Counted from the stretch's first letter, positions 43,609-53,500 are shown. The stretch: 64,000 nucleotides of DNA from Paenibacillus macquariensis (GCF_900156375.1 NZ_FTNK01000013.1:1-64000); one strand, 5' to 3'. Program-made: numbers and translations. Notes: generated by a model not told the origin, from the letters alone.

Positions 43609-43622
43609 TCCCTCATTACATC

Positions 43623-45293
43623 TTACTGACCTTTAATCATTGCTTGATTCTCATGCCATTTAGTAGCATAGAAATCAAGTACACCTTGAAATCCAGCACT
43701 CATAGTATCTTCATGTGCTTTATCAAGCATGGCAAGAGCTTCTTCGTCCGTCTTCGCATACAAAGTCTGCGCTCTTACCTTCAACCAGATGTCTTTAGCA
43801 CGTTGGAACGCTATGCCTTCTTCACTTTCTGGTTGTGGGAATAGATTGATGAATTCAGTTGCATCACCTTGCGTCTTCCAAGTGATTTGGTACTGCCAGT
43901 AAGTAGACCAGTTACGTTCACTTTCAGACAATGTTGATTCGAATTTACCCTTAATATCATCAACATATACGGTATTACCTACCCACATTAATGGGTCCAT
44001 CTTAGTCTGATATTCTGCCAAACCATTCTTATCGGTCTTGTATTTCTCTGTGAATTTCGGAGTTACGCCATCAGACTCAAATCCATCCCAGTACCCACCT
44101 TCAAGACCCCACATTTGTAATGTCATACCTTCATTACCAGTCCAATAATCAAGGAATGCGAATACTGCTTCTGGATCTTTAGCACTTGTAGTGATAACAG
44201 CTGCGTTCCATCCAAGTTTATTATACGTACCTGGGAAAATCTTGTTTACATCCAATCCTTCTTTATGAATTGGCATAACCATGAAGTATCCTGCATCAGG
44301 ATCAACCTTCGCTAGTGCAGAATTAGCTTCCATCGCAAAAGTAGTCGGGTTAGTCGAAGCATATACCGCTACTTTTCCGTTGTTAAGTTTCTCTTGAACT
44401 TGATCACGTGTTTGCGTCATCGCATCCTGAGTCATTAATTTCTCACGGAATAATTTCGCTGCGTAAACCACAGATTCTCTGAAACCTTGATCTTTGTAGA
44501 TTGAAGTCATCTTATCGCCTTCTGGTACAGCGAAGTATCTTGTGAAGCTAAGATTGTCTTCTTTGAAAGCTGAGAAAATTTGGTCAATCCCTTGACCTTC
44601 TTTTGCTAAGTCAGACTCAAATGGAACAACATCAGGGAACTTCTCTTTAACTAATTTCAAATATGAATAAAGATCATCCGTTGTTTCCAACTTCGGTGAA
44701 CCAAGCTCAGCATATATTTTCTTATTTACAACCCAACCAGCATTACCGTTTGGACGATTCGTATACCAGTTAGGGAATTGATAAATCTTACCATCTGGTG
44801 AACGTAGCATATTAAGCGCTAGTGGATCCAACCATTTCTTCAAGTTAGGATATTTTTCGATATAATCATCTAATGGTACAAGCATACCTGCTTCTCGCAA
44901 GCGCTCTACGTCTGGACCACGTTCGCCCCAAATCACATCAGGAAGTTCGCCAGAAGCAATCATTGTATTCAGCTTCTGAACAGCATTTCCTCCGTTTGGA
45001 ATTTCAGTAATTGTAACCTTCTTAGTATCTTGAACAAATTTCGTAACTTCGTCTGATCCCCACTTAGGTTTCATTGTATACCAGTCATAAGCACCAAATA
45101 AAGATATGTCTAGTTGTTCCTTGCCTAGTTCATACTTCTGAGGTTCCTCAGCTTTGGTCTCTTGCTTGTTACCTTCTTTAGCTGGTTCTTTCGGTGCTTC
45201 AGCTTTCTCATTATTACTAGCACATCCAACAACTAAAGACAGAGCCATAGCAGTTGACAAAACAGAGCTAGCCAACTTCACTTTTTTATTCAT
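43623..45293 (-). CDS. extracellular solute-binding lipoprotein of a carbohydrate ABC importer
   Basis: 556 aa. Lipoprotein signal peptide with lipobox LVVGC (Cys about residue 24), then a Glu/Lys-rich linker (28-50) and a large type 1 solute-binding domain (LipO/YtcQ size, larger than typical sugar-binding proteins). It works with the two permeases encoded immediately upstream. No ATPase gene is in the cluster, so it probably shares an MsmX-like ATPase, as is usual for this family. The ligand is likely an oligosaccharide. Confidence 0.88.
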   Translation of the reverse strand: MNKKVKLASSVLSTAMALSLVVGCASNNEKAEAPKEPAKEGNKQETKAEEPQKYELGKEQLDISLFGAYDWYTMKPKWGSDEVTKFVQDTKKVTITEIPNGGNAVQKLNTMIASGELPDVIWGERGPDVERLREAGMLVPLDDYIEKYPNLKKWLDPLALNMLRSPDGKIYQFPNWYTNRPNGNAGWVVNKKIYAELGSPKLETTDDLYSYLKLVKEKFPDVVPFESDLAKEGQGIDQIFSAFKEDNLSFTRYFAVPEGDKMTSIYKDQGFRESVVYAAKLFREKLMTQDAMTQTRDQVQEKLNNGKVAVYASTNPTTFAMEANSALAKVDPDAGYFMVMPIHKEGLDVNKIFPGTYNKLGWNAAVITTSAKDPEAVFAFLDYWTGNEGMTLQMWGLEGGYWDGFESDGVTPKFTEKYKTDKNGLAEYQTKMDPLMWVGNTVYVDDIKGKFESTLSESERNWSTYWQYQITWKTQGDATEFINLFPQPESEEGIAFQRAKDIWLKVRAQTLYAKTDEEALAMLDKAHEDTMSAGFQGVLDFYATKWHENQAMIKGQ

Positions 45294-45375
45294 CCCCTAA
45301 TTTCCCCTTTCAAACTCTTTATTTATGCTTAAAGCACAAGGCTCCAAACTAATACCAACTAAATCCTAATTCCTA

Positions 45376-46269
45376 TTACTCTTTCAGAGAACCTACGAGT
45401 ACCCCTTTTACGAAATACTTCTGAACGAAAGGATATACACAAACAATTGGTAATGTGGCTACCATCATTGTCGCCATAGATAAAGACTTACTCGTTATCG
45501 TCTTCGCCTTCTGCATATGCGCCAAGGACGCTGCGTCCAAACCAGCAGTTTGCTCAGATACGATATTGGAAGCTAGAATTTGCTTCAAGATCGTCTGAAT
45601 TGGCATCAAATCATCTTTAGAGATGTAGATACTAGCAACGAACCATTCGTTCCAATGCGACACGGCTGTAAACAGCGCTAATGTTGCAATGACAGGACCC
45701 GATAGCGGCAATACGATACGAAATAATGTGCTCCAATTTCCACAGCCATCCATCTTTGCGGACTCTTCCAATCCTGCAGGTAACCCCTGAAAAAAGGTAC
45801 GAAATATTATCATGTTCCATACGCCAATTAGCGAGGGAATAATGAATATCCAGAATGAGTTCATCAAGTGAAGATTACGCATCAATAGGAACGTTGGAAT
45901 GAGCCCTCCAGAGAAATACATCGTGATGATACACAGAACCATATAATATTTACGGCCTACTAGTTCTTTCTTCGACATGCCGTAAGAGAAAATAGCTGTA
46001 GCCAATATTGCCGTTATGGTACCAACAACTGTACGTAACACAGATATGAAAAATCCATTCATTAAACGTTCATCCTTGAAAACGATAGCGTAGTTCTCCA
46101 GTGTGAAATGCCGTGGCCAAAGTGTGATCCCACCCTTAGCAGTATCTGACCCCTGATTAAATGAGACCGCAATCGCATTCAGAAACGGATAAAGCGTCGT
46201 AAGAGCCAAAATAGTTAGAAATGCATAGATGAATATGACCATAAAACGATCGCCTTTAGTGTCGTGCAT
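45376..46269 (-). CDS. carbohydrate ABC permease, YtcP/LplC-like
   Basis: 297 aa from the ATG at 46269, nine bases after AGGAGG; an ATG two codons earlier would be only three bases from that site. Six membrane helices. EAA loop EESAKMDGCGNWSTLFRIVLPLSGP (about 188-212). MalG-type second permease paired with the gene upstream (about 24 bp gap). Confidence 0.9.
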   Translation of the reverse strand: MHDTKGDRFMVIFIYAFLTILALTTLYPFLNAIAVSFNQGSDTAKGGITLWPRHFTLENYAIVFKDERLMNGFFISVLRTVVGTITAILATAIFSYGMSKKELVGRKYYMVLCIITMYFSGGLIPTFLLMRNLHLMNSFWIFIIPSLIGVWNMIIFRTFFQGLPAGLEESAKMDGCGNWSTLFRIVLPLSGPVIATLALFTAVSHWNEWFVASIYISKDDLMPIQTILKQILASNIVSEQTAGLDAASLAHMQKAKTITSKSLSMATMMVATLPIVCVYPFVQKYFVKGVLVGSLKE

Positions 46270-46299
46270 CAGCATGTACCTCCTTTACTTGTGTCATAA

Positions 46300-47262
46300 T
46301 TACCATAGACTGTTGCCGGATTTCTTAGCTACATAGTTAGCGATTGTGAGAAGACCTACACTAATAACAGCTTTGAATAGACCGACGGCAGTAGCATAGG
46401 AATATCGGTAATTGTTAATCCCGACTCGTATGACATAAGTATCAATGACATCTGATACATCTCTAAGCGCAGGGTTTGGCGCAAGTACTAGGATGTCTTC
46501 AAACCCAGCACTCAACAAGTTTCCGATTGCCAGAATCATAAATATTGAAACAACTGGCATAATGGATGGAAGCGTTATCAAGTACATTTGTTTAAATCTA
46601 CTTGCTCCGTCTATTGAAGCTGCTTCATATGAGCTAGGGTCCACTCCTGCGATGGCTGCTAAATAAACAATGGAGCCAAATCCGATTTCCTTCCAAACAT
46701 TTGTTGATACTAGAATGGTTCTGAAATATTCAGGCATCGATAGAAAGTTAATCGGTTCATCAATCAAATTCATTTTTTCCAGTAGCATATTAATACTACC
46801 ATTGTCTGTCGCGAGCAACGAGCCAATAAGTCCGCCGATAATGACCCATGACATAAAGTGAGGCAAATATGTAACTGTCTGTACAATTCTCTTGAATTTC
46901 ATTCTACGAACTTCGTTAAGCATCAAAGCTAGAATGATCGGTGCCGGGAATCCAATCAAAAATTTAAGCAAACTGATAATGATTGTATTCTTCATAATTA
47001 AGGCGAAATCTGGTGAATTAAAGAAATAAGCAAAGTGCTTAAATCCAACCCATGGACTACTAGAGAAGCTACTGCCTACTTTATAATCCTGGAACGCAAT
47101 CATGATCCCGTACATAGGAACATAACTGAAGAGAATAATAAGGGCTAGTGCTGGTAACACCATTAACTGCAAATCGATTTGTTTAATAAAGGTTGTAAAT
47201 ACATTTGTAGGCCGCTTTAGCGGTGGCTTTGATTCCACCGTTTTCACGGAAAGCTGTGCCAT
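46300..47262 (-). CDS. carbohydrate ABC permease, LplB-like
   Basis: 320 aa, about six membrane helices. Typical LplB start (MVLPALALIILFSYVPMYGIMIAFQDYK) and EAA motif YEAASIDGASRFKQMYLITLPSI (about 213-235). First gene of the importer operon lplB-lplC-like-binding protein. A cre-like site lies about 50 bp upstream. Confidence 0.9.
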   Translation of the reverse strand: MAQLSVKTVESKPPLKRPTNVFTTFIKQIDLQLMVLPALALIILFSYVPMYGIMIAFQDYKVGSSFSSSPWVGFKHFAYFFNSPDFALIMKNTIIISLLKFLIGFPAPIILALMLNEVRRMKFKRIVQTVTYLPHFMSWVIIGGLIGSLLATDNGSINMLLEKMNLIDEPINFLSMPEYFRTILVSTNVWKEIGFGSIVYLAAIAGVDPSSYEAASIDGASRFKQMYLITLPSIMPVVSIFMILAIGNLLSAGFEDILVLAPNPALRDVSDVIDTYVIRVGINNYRYSYATAVGLFKAVISVGLLTIANYVAKKSGNSLW

Positions 47263-47303
47263 GTCGTGTCCCCCTCTGCTATTCCGACTGCATTAAGTTT
47301 ACG

Positions 47304-47318
47304 AAATAACGCTTTCAT
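47304..47318 (-). promoter_or_regulatory. candidate cre (CcpA) site upstream of the sugar importer
   Basis: The minus-strand 15-mer ATGAAAGCGTTATTT fits WTGNAANCGNWNNCW with one mismatch, the C near the end. It is placed 42 bp upstream of the first permease gene, suitable for carbon catabolite repression. No confident -35/-10 pair was found next to it. Confidence 0.4.
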
Positions 47319-47379
47319 TTACTATCTGACAGATCAACTAAATGTGATACTAATCAACACCATACTTTTATTTATCATA

Positions 47380-47434
47380 AAAATGACCCGTAAGGGTTCA
47401 CTTTTTTTCAAAGTGCACCACTTACGGGTCATCA
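47380..47434 (-). terminator. terminator after the ABC-F gene
   Basis: Arms ATGACCCGTAAG (47384-47395) and its complement (47422-47433) extend through an inner GGTT/GGTG-type pairing, followed by TTTTTATG on the minus strand. Confidence 0.88.
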
Positions 47435-47461
47435 TTCTAACGCTAAAAACTTATTTTTAGC

Positions 47462-49087
47462 TTATTTTTCTTTAGGGTACATTTGTTCACGTAAGGATTT
47501 AACCTCTTCGTTCTCCAAATACTCATCATAACTCATAGAGCGATCGATAATTCCGTTCGGAGTAATCTCAATAATCCGATTCGCAATGGTCTGAATGAAC
47601 TGATGGTCATGAGATGTGAATAGGATCGTACCGTCAAAGTCAGTAAGTCCGTTATTGAGTGCTGTAATGGATTCCAAATCCAAGTGATTCGTAGGTTCAT
47701 CGAATACAAGTACATTGGCACCATTAAGCATCATCTTAGCTAACATACAACGAACTTTCTCTCCACCAGAAAGCACGCTTGCTTTCTTCAAAGCTTCTTC
47801 CCCTGCAAACAACATGCGTCCAAGGAAACCACGTAGGAACGTTTCATCTTGGTCTTGGGAATACTGACGAAGCCAATCTACCAAGTTCATCTCTATGCCA
47901 TCGAAATAACGGGAGTTATCTATAGGGAAATAAGCTTGGGTTGTTGTAATTCCCCATGTATATTCACCTGAATCTGCAGGTTGCTCACCCATCACTAGAT
48001 CGAACAATGTAGATTTAGGTAGTGTATTTGGTCCCACAAGAGCAATCTTATCGCCTTTATTAACCACGAAACTTACATTATCAATCACAACTTCGCCATT
48101 AATTGTTTTGCTTAAGCCATCAACTGTAAGTAGTTGTTTGCCCGCTTCACGTTCCGGTTTGAAGTGTAAGAATGGATACTTACGGCTTGATGGACGAATA
48201 TCATCCAATGTAATTTTCTCTAACTGTTTCTTACGTGAAGTTGCTTGTTTAGATTTAGAAGCATTCGCAGAGAAACGTTGAATGAACGCTTGTAGTTCTT
48301 TCACTTTCTCTTCTTTCTTCTTGTTGGAATCGCGTGACAAGCGCAACGCAAGCTGGCTGGATTCGTACCAGAAGTCGTAGTTACCTACGTACATTTGGAT
48401 TTTACCGAAATCGATATCCGCAATGTGAGTACATACTTTGTTCAAGAAGTGACGGTCATGGGATACAACGATAACAGTACCTTCATAATCCATCAAGAAG
48501 TTCTCTAACCAGCCAATCGATTCAAGATCCAAATGGTTGGTAGGTTCATCGAGTAGCAAGTTATTCGGACGACCGAACAATGCTTGCGACAACAACACGC
48601 GAACCTTTTCGTTACCGCTAAGTTCAATCATCTTCTTATCATGAAGTTCACGAGGAATCCCTAGACCAATCAAGAGTGCTGCAGCATCCGGCTCAGCGTC
48701 CCAACCATTCAACTCAGCAAATTCGCCTTCCAGTTCACCGGCACGAAGTCCGTCTTCTTCTGTGAATTCGGATTTAGCATAGAGCGTATCCTTCTCTTTC
48801 ATAATCTCGTGCAGACGAATATGGCCCATGATAACAACCTCAAGTACATTGAACTCATCAAATTCAAAATGATTCTGCTTGAGTACTGCCATACGTTCCC
48901 CTGGAGTCATATGAACCTCACCTGAGTTCGCTTCAATCTCTCCAGAAAGAATCTTTAGAAATGTTGATTTACCTGCACCGTTCGCTCCAATAAGACCGTA
49001 ACAATTGCCTGGTGTGAATTTTATAGTTGCATCTTCAAAAAGTGCGCGTTTTCCGTAACGCAGAGTCACGCCGCTTGTACTGATCAT
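47462..49087 (-). CDS. ykpA: ABC-F family ATPase, YkpA-like
   Basis: 541 aa, two ABC domains with no membrane segment. NBD1 has an intact Walker A (GANGAGKST, about 34-42) and LLLDEPTNHLDLES, but its signature reads LSGNEK rather than LSGGE. NBD2 has LSGGEKVRC and VFDEPTNHLDLES, but its Walker A reads GPNTLPKST, lacking the usual GxGK glycine. B. subtilis YkpA shows similar degeneracy as I recall it, so this is a clade trait. ABC-F proteins act on ribosomes in translation or antibiotic protection; this clade's role is unknown. Confidence 0.88.
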   Translation of the reverse strand: MISTSGVTLRYGKRALFEDATIKFTPGNCYGLIGANGAGKSTFLKILSGEIEANSGEVHMTPGERMAVLKQNHFEFDEFNVLEVVIMGHIRLHEIMKEKDTLYAKSEFTEEDGLRAGELEGEFAELNGWDAEPDAAALLIGLGIPRELHDKKMIELSGNEKVRVLLSQALFGRPNNLLLDEPTNHLDLESIGWLENFLMDYEGTVIVVSHDRHFLNKVCTHIADIDFGKIQMYVGNYDFWYESSQLALRLSRDSNKKKEEKVKELQAFIQRFSANASKSKQATSRKKQLEKITLDDIRPSSRKYPFLHFKPEREAGKQLLTVDGLSKTINGEVVIDNVSFVVNKGDKIALVGPNTLPKSTLFDLVMGEQPADSGEYTWGITTTQAYFPIDNSRYFDGIEMNLVDWLRQYSQDQDETFLRGFLGRMLFAGEEALKKASVLSGGEKVRCMLAKMMLNGANVLVFDEPTNHLDLESITALNNGLTDFDGTILFTSHDHQFIQTIANRIIEITPNGIIDRSMSYDEYLENEEVKSLREQMYPKEK

Positions 49088-49389
49088 GAAAAATCCATTC
49101 CTTTCAAATTAAACTTCCCCCATCATACCATAAATGAAGCGCCTTTTCGAAGTGTAATCATGGAATTAGAGTTAATTCCCCTTTCTTGCCTCCGGATGTA
49201 TCTTCTGAGTCAGTCCATAGCTTAGGACTTGCACACGATTATCTGCTATCTCTAATCGCTTTTAGTCTCAGTCCATTTTAACGCTTTTCTTGCGGGATCA
49301 TTATCTCAGCGTTAAGATCTACGAATACTTGAATGGCTCCGCCGAATCAACATGTTGTATGACGAATTAGAATTTACTCATTACTACAG
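49088..49389. other. intergenic region, nothing recognised
   Basis: About 300 bp between the ABC-F gene and the terminator of the chemoreceptor gene. It must hold the ABC-F promoter and ribosome site (GAAAGGAATG just before the ATG), but I find no ORF with a start site, no strong hairpin and no conserved RNA motif. Confidence 0.5.
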
Positions 49390-49390
49390 C

Positions 49391-49432
49391 AAAAGCAGCT
49401 CATCCTCTAACAAGAAATGAGCTGCTTTTTTA
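49391..49432. terminator. terminator after the chemoreceptor gene
   Basis: AAAAGCAGCTCAT / ATGAGCTGCTTTT stem with a loop of about 13 nt. TTTTTT on plus, TTTTG on minus. Confidence 0.85.
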
Positions 49433-49458
49433 GTTACCCGATCACTTTTTTTCCTTAA

Positions 49459-51504
49459 TTATACTTTGAATTGCCGTAAATAAATTTGTAGATCTTCTGC
49501 CATCTTGGCCAACGACTGTGCCGAAGAGCTGACTTGCTCCATCGCAGCCAACTGTTCTTCGGTCGCCGCAGACACATCTTGCGTTCCCTCAGCCGATTTC
49601 TCCGCCACATTCGTAATAAAGTTCACTTGCTCGACAGCGTAATCGGTGCTCTTATTCATTTGCATCGAGTAAGCCGTAACCTCTTGGATTTGAGTTGTCA
49701 CTTGCAGTACTGATTGCATAATTTCATTAAAGGATGCGCCCGCTTGGTTAACAACATCGATACCTATGGCTACTTCGCGTGTGCCTTTCTCCATAGATTC
49801 GATGGCTACTGTCGTCTCACTTTGAATCGCTTCAATTAGCTCAGTAATTTGCTTGGTTGACTCTCCTGATTGCTCAGATAGTTTCCGCACTTCACCGGCT
49901 ACTACAGCAAATCCTCGTCCATGTTCGCCTGCTCGAGCCGCTTCGATCGCTGCATTAAGAGCGAGTAAGTTCGTTTGCCCCGCAATATCAGACATTACCT
50001 TAACGATATTATCAATTGCAGCAGATCGTTGGCCTAGACGCTTTATCGTATCGTTAATGGAGTTTACCGTAACGTGAATAGATTGCATCTGATTCATAAC
50101 CACTTGAATGGCCTGATTGCCGATATCGGCACTTTCGGATGCTGTCAAAGCAGAGTTGGCTACACTTTGCGCGTTAGTTGCAATTTGCTGTACACCCTCT
50201 GCTACCTCTCGAATTGAGTTTACGCTCTCTTCAACGTTTTTCAGTTGCTTCTCCGTTCCGTCCGCCACATCTTGAATCGCCATCGCAATATGCTCGGTTG
50301 CCTTACTCGTATGCTCTGCGTTTGCAGACAACTCCTCTGCGGACGTAGCCACGTCTTGGGCCGTTCGATTCACTTGCAGAATGAAGCCGCGCAGAGTCGT
50401 AATCATCGTATTGACGGCTCCTGTCAGCTTGCCAACTTCATCATGCGTTTTCACTTGCAACGCTTCTTGGCTTAGATCGCCCTTCGATACACGTTCAGCT
50501 GCGTATGCTACCGCGACAATTGGCCGCGTAATTTGTTGTGCAATAAAGATCGCAATAAAGATAACCACTAAGCTTACAAGGAGAACAATTATCGTCACAT
50601 TCGTTTTAATGGAAGAAACTGCTGCTGTAATCGAGTCTTCCGGAATGTGCAGGTACAGGCTATAACCTGTCGTTGGCACAGGCGCGTATGCAACTGAATA
50701 ATTTTTTCCTGCTTCATTATAAACATAGGAAGTAGATTTCGCTTTATCTCCAGATAAGATAGCAGCTAAGCCATTCGTCAACTTCGCTTCTTCGGCTGTC
50801 TTGCCGATCAGATCTTTATTCGGATGAAGCTGAATTTTTCCTTGGTTGTCCACGACAATCGGATATCCAACGCCATTATCAATGTACAAATCTTTTAAAA
50901 TGTCGGACGTAAATCCTTCAAAGTTTACGAGTCCAGTCAGAACACCCTTGACACGATCGTCAGCATCTTTAACAGGAGCGGCCATAATAATGGAGCGTTG
51001 GCCCGTCGTCTTTGCTAGAATAACATCCGTGTACGTTACTTTTCCTTCCAGTCCATTTTTGAAAAATGGACGGCTCCCCAAGTCAATACCTACACTTTTT
51101 TCAAATGTATCAGCTTTCACAAGGCCGTCCGCACCAATAAAGGTGTTGCCGTCGTACTTGTCTGTTGTCTTTTTTAACGACTGTATATACTTCATCTTTT
51201 GTCCGTTATCGTCCGTACGAATATCTGACGTTGTTGCCAGCAGCTGTATTTCAGACATGCGTTCCCGTAAGAACATATCCATCGTGTTGGCTTTACTCTG
51301 TACGAGAGAAACGTAGGAATCATTTTGTTTCTCAATCAATTTAGTCGAAACCGTGTAGTAGACGTACAAGGAAGTTGAAATTAAAGGAATAAACGAAACG
51401 ACCAAAAACCAAGCGATTAGCTTATTTTTTAACTTGCCTGTAAAAAGATTACGTATCAGACCCTTAGCCTTGGAAGCCGAACTTTGTTCGACAGGTTCTC
51501 TCAT
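49459..51504 (-). CDS. methyl-accepting chemotaxis protein
   Basis: 681 aa. Membrane helix 1 (about 28-50), extracellular dCache domain (about 60-290; FKNGLEGKVTYTDVILAKTTGQRSIIMAAPV), helix 2 (about 300-322), HAMP (323-376) and an MCP signalling domain with the hairpin-tip motif IVKVMSDIAGQTNLLALNAAIEAARAGEHGRGFAVVA (about 500-536). It relays ligand binding to CheA/CheW encoded elsewhere. 175 bp downstream of the GGT-family gene with no terminator between them, so it may share the riboswitch-controlled transcript. Confidence 0.93.
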   Translation of the reverse strand: MREPVEQSSASKAKGLIRNLFTGKLKNKLIAWFLVVSFIPLISTSLYVYYTVSTKLIEKQNDSYVSLVQSKANTMDMFLRERMSEIQLLATTSDIRTDDNGQKMKYIQSLKKTTDKYDGNTFIGADGLVKADTFEKSVGIDLGSRPFFKNGLEGKVTYTDVILAKTTGQRSIIMAAPVKDADDRVKGVLTGLVNFEGFTSDILKDLYIDNGVGYPIVVDNQGKIQLHPNKDLIGKTAEEAKLTNGLAAILSGDKAKSTSYVYNEAGKNYSVAYAPVPTTGYSLYLHIPEDSITAAVSSIKTNVTIIVLLVSLVVIFIAIFIAQQITRPIVAVAYAAERVSKGDLSQEALQVKTHDEVGKLTGAVNTMITTLRGFILQVNRTAQDVATSAEELSANAEHTSKATEHIAMAIQDVADGTEKQLKNVEESVNSIREVAEGVQQIATNAQSVANSALTASESADIGNQAIQVVMNQMQSIHVTVNSINDTIKRLGQRSAAIDNIVKVMSDIAGQTNLLALNAAIEAARAGEHGRGFAVVAGEVRKLSEQSGESTKQITELIEAIQSETTVAIESMEKGTREVAIGIDVVNQAGASFNEIMQSVLQVTTQIQEVTAYSMQMNKSTDYAVEQVNFITNVAEKSAEGTQDVSAATEEQLAAMEQVSSSAQSLAKMAEDLQIYLRQFKV

Positions 51505-51624
51505 TTATTATCCCTCCACCTTATCCATTGAAATCTCTAATTAAGCTGTACGGCATGTGTTATCGGAGGGTGTATGGGTGTCATGATGTCTCATATGCGT
51601 ATATTTTAGAGGAGACAACTAAGG

Positions 51625-51646
51625 AAGTCCGGAAATTTCCGAACTT
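51625..51646. repeat. 22-bp near-perfect palindrome between the GGT-family gene and the chemoreceptor gene
   Basis: Centre CGGAAATTTCCG (51630-51641) is a perfect 12-bp palindrome, extended to 22 bp with one mismatched pair by AAGT and ACTT arms. There is no T-run on either side, so it is not a terminator. It could be an operator for the chemoreceptor gene. Function unknown. Confidence 0.55.
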
Positions 51647-51679
51647 TATCCTCGTTGTCGATTTCATTATTTTATAAAA

Positions 51680-53398
51680 TTAATACCCAATAGACGCGCC
51701 TTCACCACGAGGGTCAGCGCCACCAAATTTCACGTTAGTTTTCGGATCGATAACGACCATACCGGATTGACCCACTTGGTCCGTGTAATTGTCAATCTTC
51801 TTCACTGGATGACCACGACGGATAAGCTCATCCATAACGGATTGCGGGATACGTCCTTCCATCTTCAAGTCATTAGCAGAATCTCCCCAGTTACGGCCAT
51901 GCAGCCATCTTGGCGCTTCAATAGCATCCTGCACACTGAAGCCAAAATCTACGAAGCGTGTTACAAGTGCTGCTTGCGTCTGAGGTTGTCCCTCCCCACC
52001 TTGTGTACCATATAGCATATACGGCTTGCCGTCTTTCAACAGCATCGCAGGGTTCAGTGTATGGAACGTGCGCTTTTTGGGCTCCAAATGGTTGATGTTG
52101 TTCTTGTCCAAGGAGAAGAAACTTCCGCGGTTCTGTAGCAGAACCCCTGTATCTTTTGCTACAACACCTGCGCCCCAGTCAAAGTAATGACTTTGAATGA
52201 CGGATACGGCATTGCCATCCTTATCTACGATACCTAACCATACAGTATCACCCTTAGGATCAAGCGGTTCAACTGCCTTAGCGGCTTTTTTCATATCGAT
52301 GCGGTCAGCCATTTGTTTACCGTGCTCTTTGGATAACAATTGATCAACTGGAATTTTAACAAAATCCGGATCAGTTAACCATTTATCGCGGTCCGCGAAT
52401 GCTTGCTTCGTCGCTTCAACCATAACATGGTAGTAGTCAGCGGTGCCTTCGCCCATGCTCTTCAGATCAAAGTTGTTTAAAATGTTCAATATAGATAATG
52501 ATGCCATACCTTGAGAGTTCGGCGGCACATTGTAAGCTTGGTATCCACGGTAATCCACGGTAATAGGGTTTACCCAATCCGCTTTGTGGTTAGCAAAGTC
52601 GTTGTACGTCAAGGAACCACCGTTAGCTTGAATATCAGCTGCGATCTTCTTCCCGATGTCTCCTTTGTAGAATGCATCTGTACCTTTATTTGCAATGATC
52701 TTCAGCGTATTCGCTAAGTCTTTCTGCACAAGCATTTCGCCCGCTTTGTAAGGCTCACCGTTAGGCTTCAAGAACGTCTTGCGGAACGTTTCAAAACGCT
52801 GCAAGTTTTTCAACTCTTTATCTTTTGTGTCGATGGCGCTTATCGTCCATGACTCTTGATTAGGTGTCACCGGATAACCTTTCTCAGCGTATTGAATGGC
52901 ACGCTCAAGCACGTTGTCCAGATCCATGGAATTACCCATCGATTTTTTCGCGTATTTGTAAGCTTCTCCCCAACCAGACACTGTTCCTGGAACTGTGTTT
53001 GCCGCCAAATAGCCGCGGGAAGGAATTTTCTCAAAACCCTTTTGTTTGTAGAAATCAATCGTAGTCTTCTCACCTGAGCGACCACTTGCATTTAATGCTT
53101 TTACTTCTTTTGTCTTTGCGTTATAAATAAGCCAGAATGCGTCTCCACCCAAACCTGTATAGTGGGGGTAAACAACCGCGAGCGCTGCTTGCGCTGCGAT
53201 TGCCGCGTCTACAGCATTACCTCCATCTTCAAGAACTTCCAATGCTGCCGCAGATGCCAGATAATGCGGCGTTGTAACGATTCCGTTTGGAGCCATTGTT
53301 GTGGGGCGACCCGCCGCACCTGCAGTGGCCGATAAAGTCGAGAAGCATAACATTGTCGTCAGCAACAGGGTTGTACACTTTTTCAAATTAATTCTCAT
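51680..53398 (-). CDS. secreted gamma-glutamyltransferase-family protein
   Basis: 572 aa with a cleavable signal peptide (about 1-28, ATAGAA). Ntn-hydrolase of the GGT family: TGLGGDAFWL near residue 80, an autoprocessing region GDTVWLGIVDKDGNAVSVIQSHYFDWGAGVV with the candidate nucleophile Thr (about residue 376), and NRGSFFSLD. It has the GDTV-type nucleophile site of the YwrD-like branch rather than the TTH motif of classical GGT, yet it is exported, which is less usual for that branch. It likely hydrolyses gamma-glutamyl or acyl amide bonds. Its leader holds a c-di-GMP-type riboswitch. Confidence 0.88.
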   Translation of the reverse strand: MRINLKKCTTLLLTTMLCFSTLSATAGAAGRPTTMAPNGIVTTPHYLASAAALEVLEDGGNAVDAAIAAQAALAVVYPHYTGLGGDAFWLIYNAKTKEVKALNASGRSGEKTTIDFYKQKGFEKIPSRGYLAANTVPGTVSGWGEAYKYAKKSMGNSMDLDNVLERAIQYAEKGYPVTPNQESWTISAIDTKDKELKNLQRFETFRKTFLKPNGEPYKAGEMLVQKDLANTLKIIANKGTDAFYKGDIGKKIAADIQANGGSLTYNDFANHKADWVNPITVDYRGYQAYNVPPNSQGMASLSILNILNNFDLKSMGEGTADYYHVMVEATKQAFADRDKWLTDPDFVKIPVDQLLSKEHGKQMADRIDMKKAAKAVEPLDPKGDTVWLGIVDKDGNAVSVIQSHYFDWGAGVVAKDTGVLLQNRGSFFSLDKNNINHLEPKKRTFHTLNPAMLLKDGKPYMLYGTQGGEGQPQTQAALVTRFVDFGFSVQDAIEAPRWLHGRNWGDSANDLKMEGRIPQSVMDELIRRGHPVKKIDNYTDQVGQSGMVVIDPKTNVKFGGADPRGEGASIGY

Positions 53399-53500
53399 GT
53401 TTCTCCTCCTAAATAATAAATATTCTTGATGGTTATGTAATGTATTAGAACCTAACCCTTAATACCTTTTTCCCCCTTTGAAGGTAACAATCACCACTGT

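Noticed and set aside
51545..51580. SigD-type promoter (TCCGATAA) upstream of the chemoreceptor gene
   Set aside because: The -10-like octamer is good (7 of 8), but the expected TAAA at 13-16 bp is absent (TCAT instead).
52511..53091. Several overlapping frames opposite and within the GGT-family gene
   Set aside because: All are shadows of the 572-codon frame, with no start sites and implausible composition.
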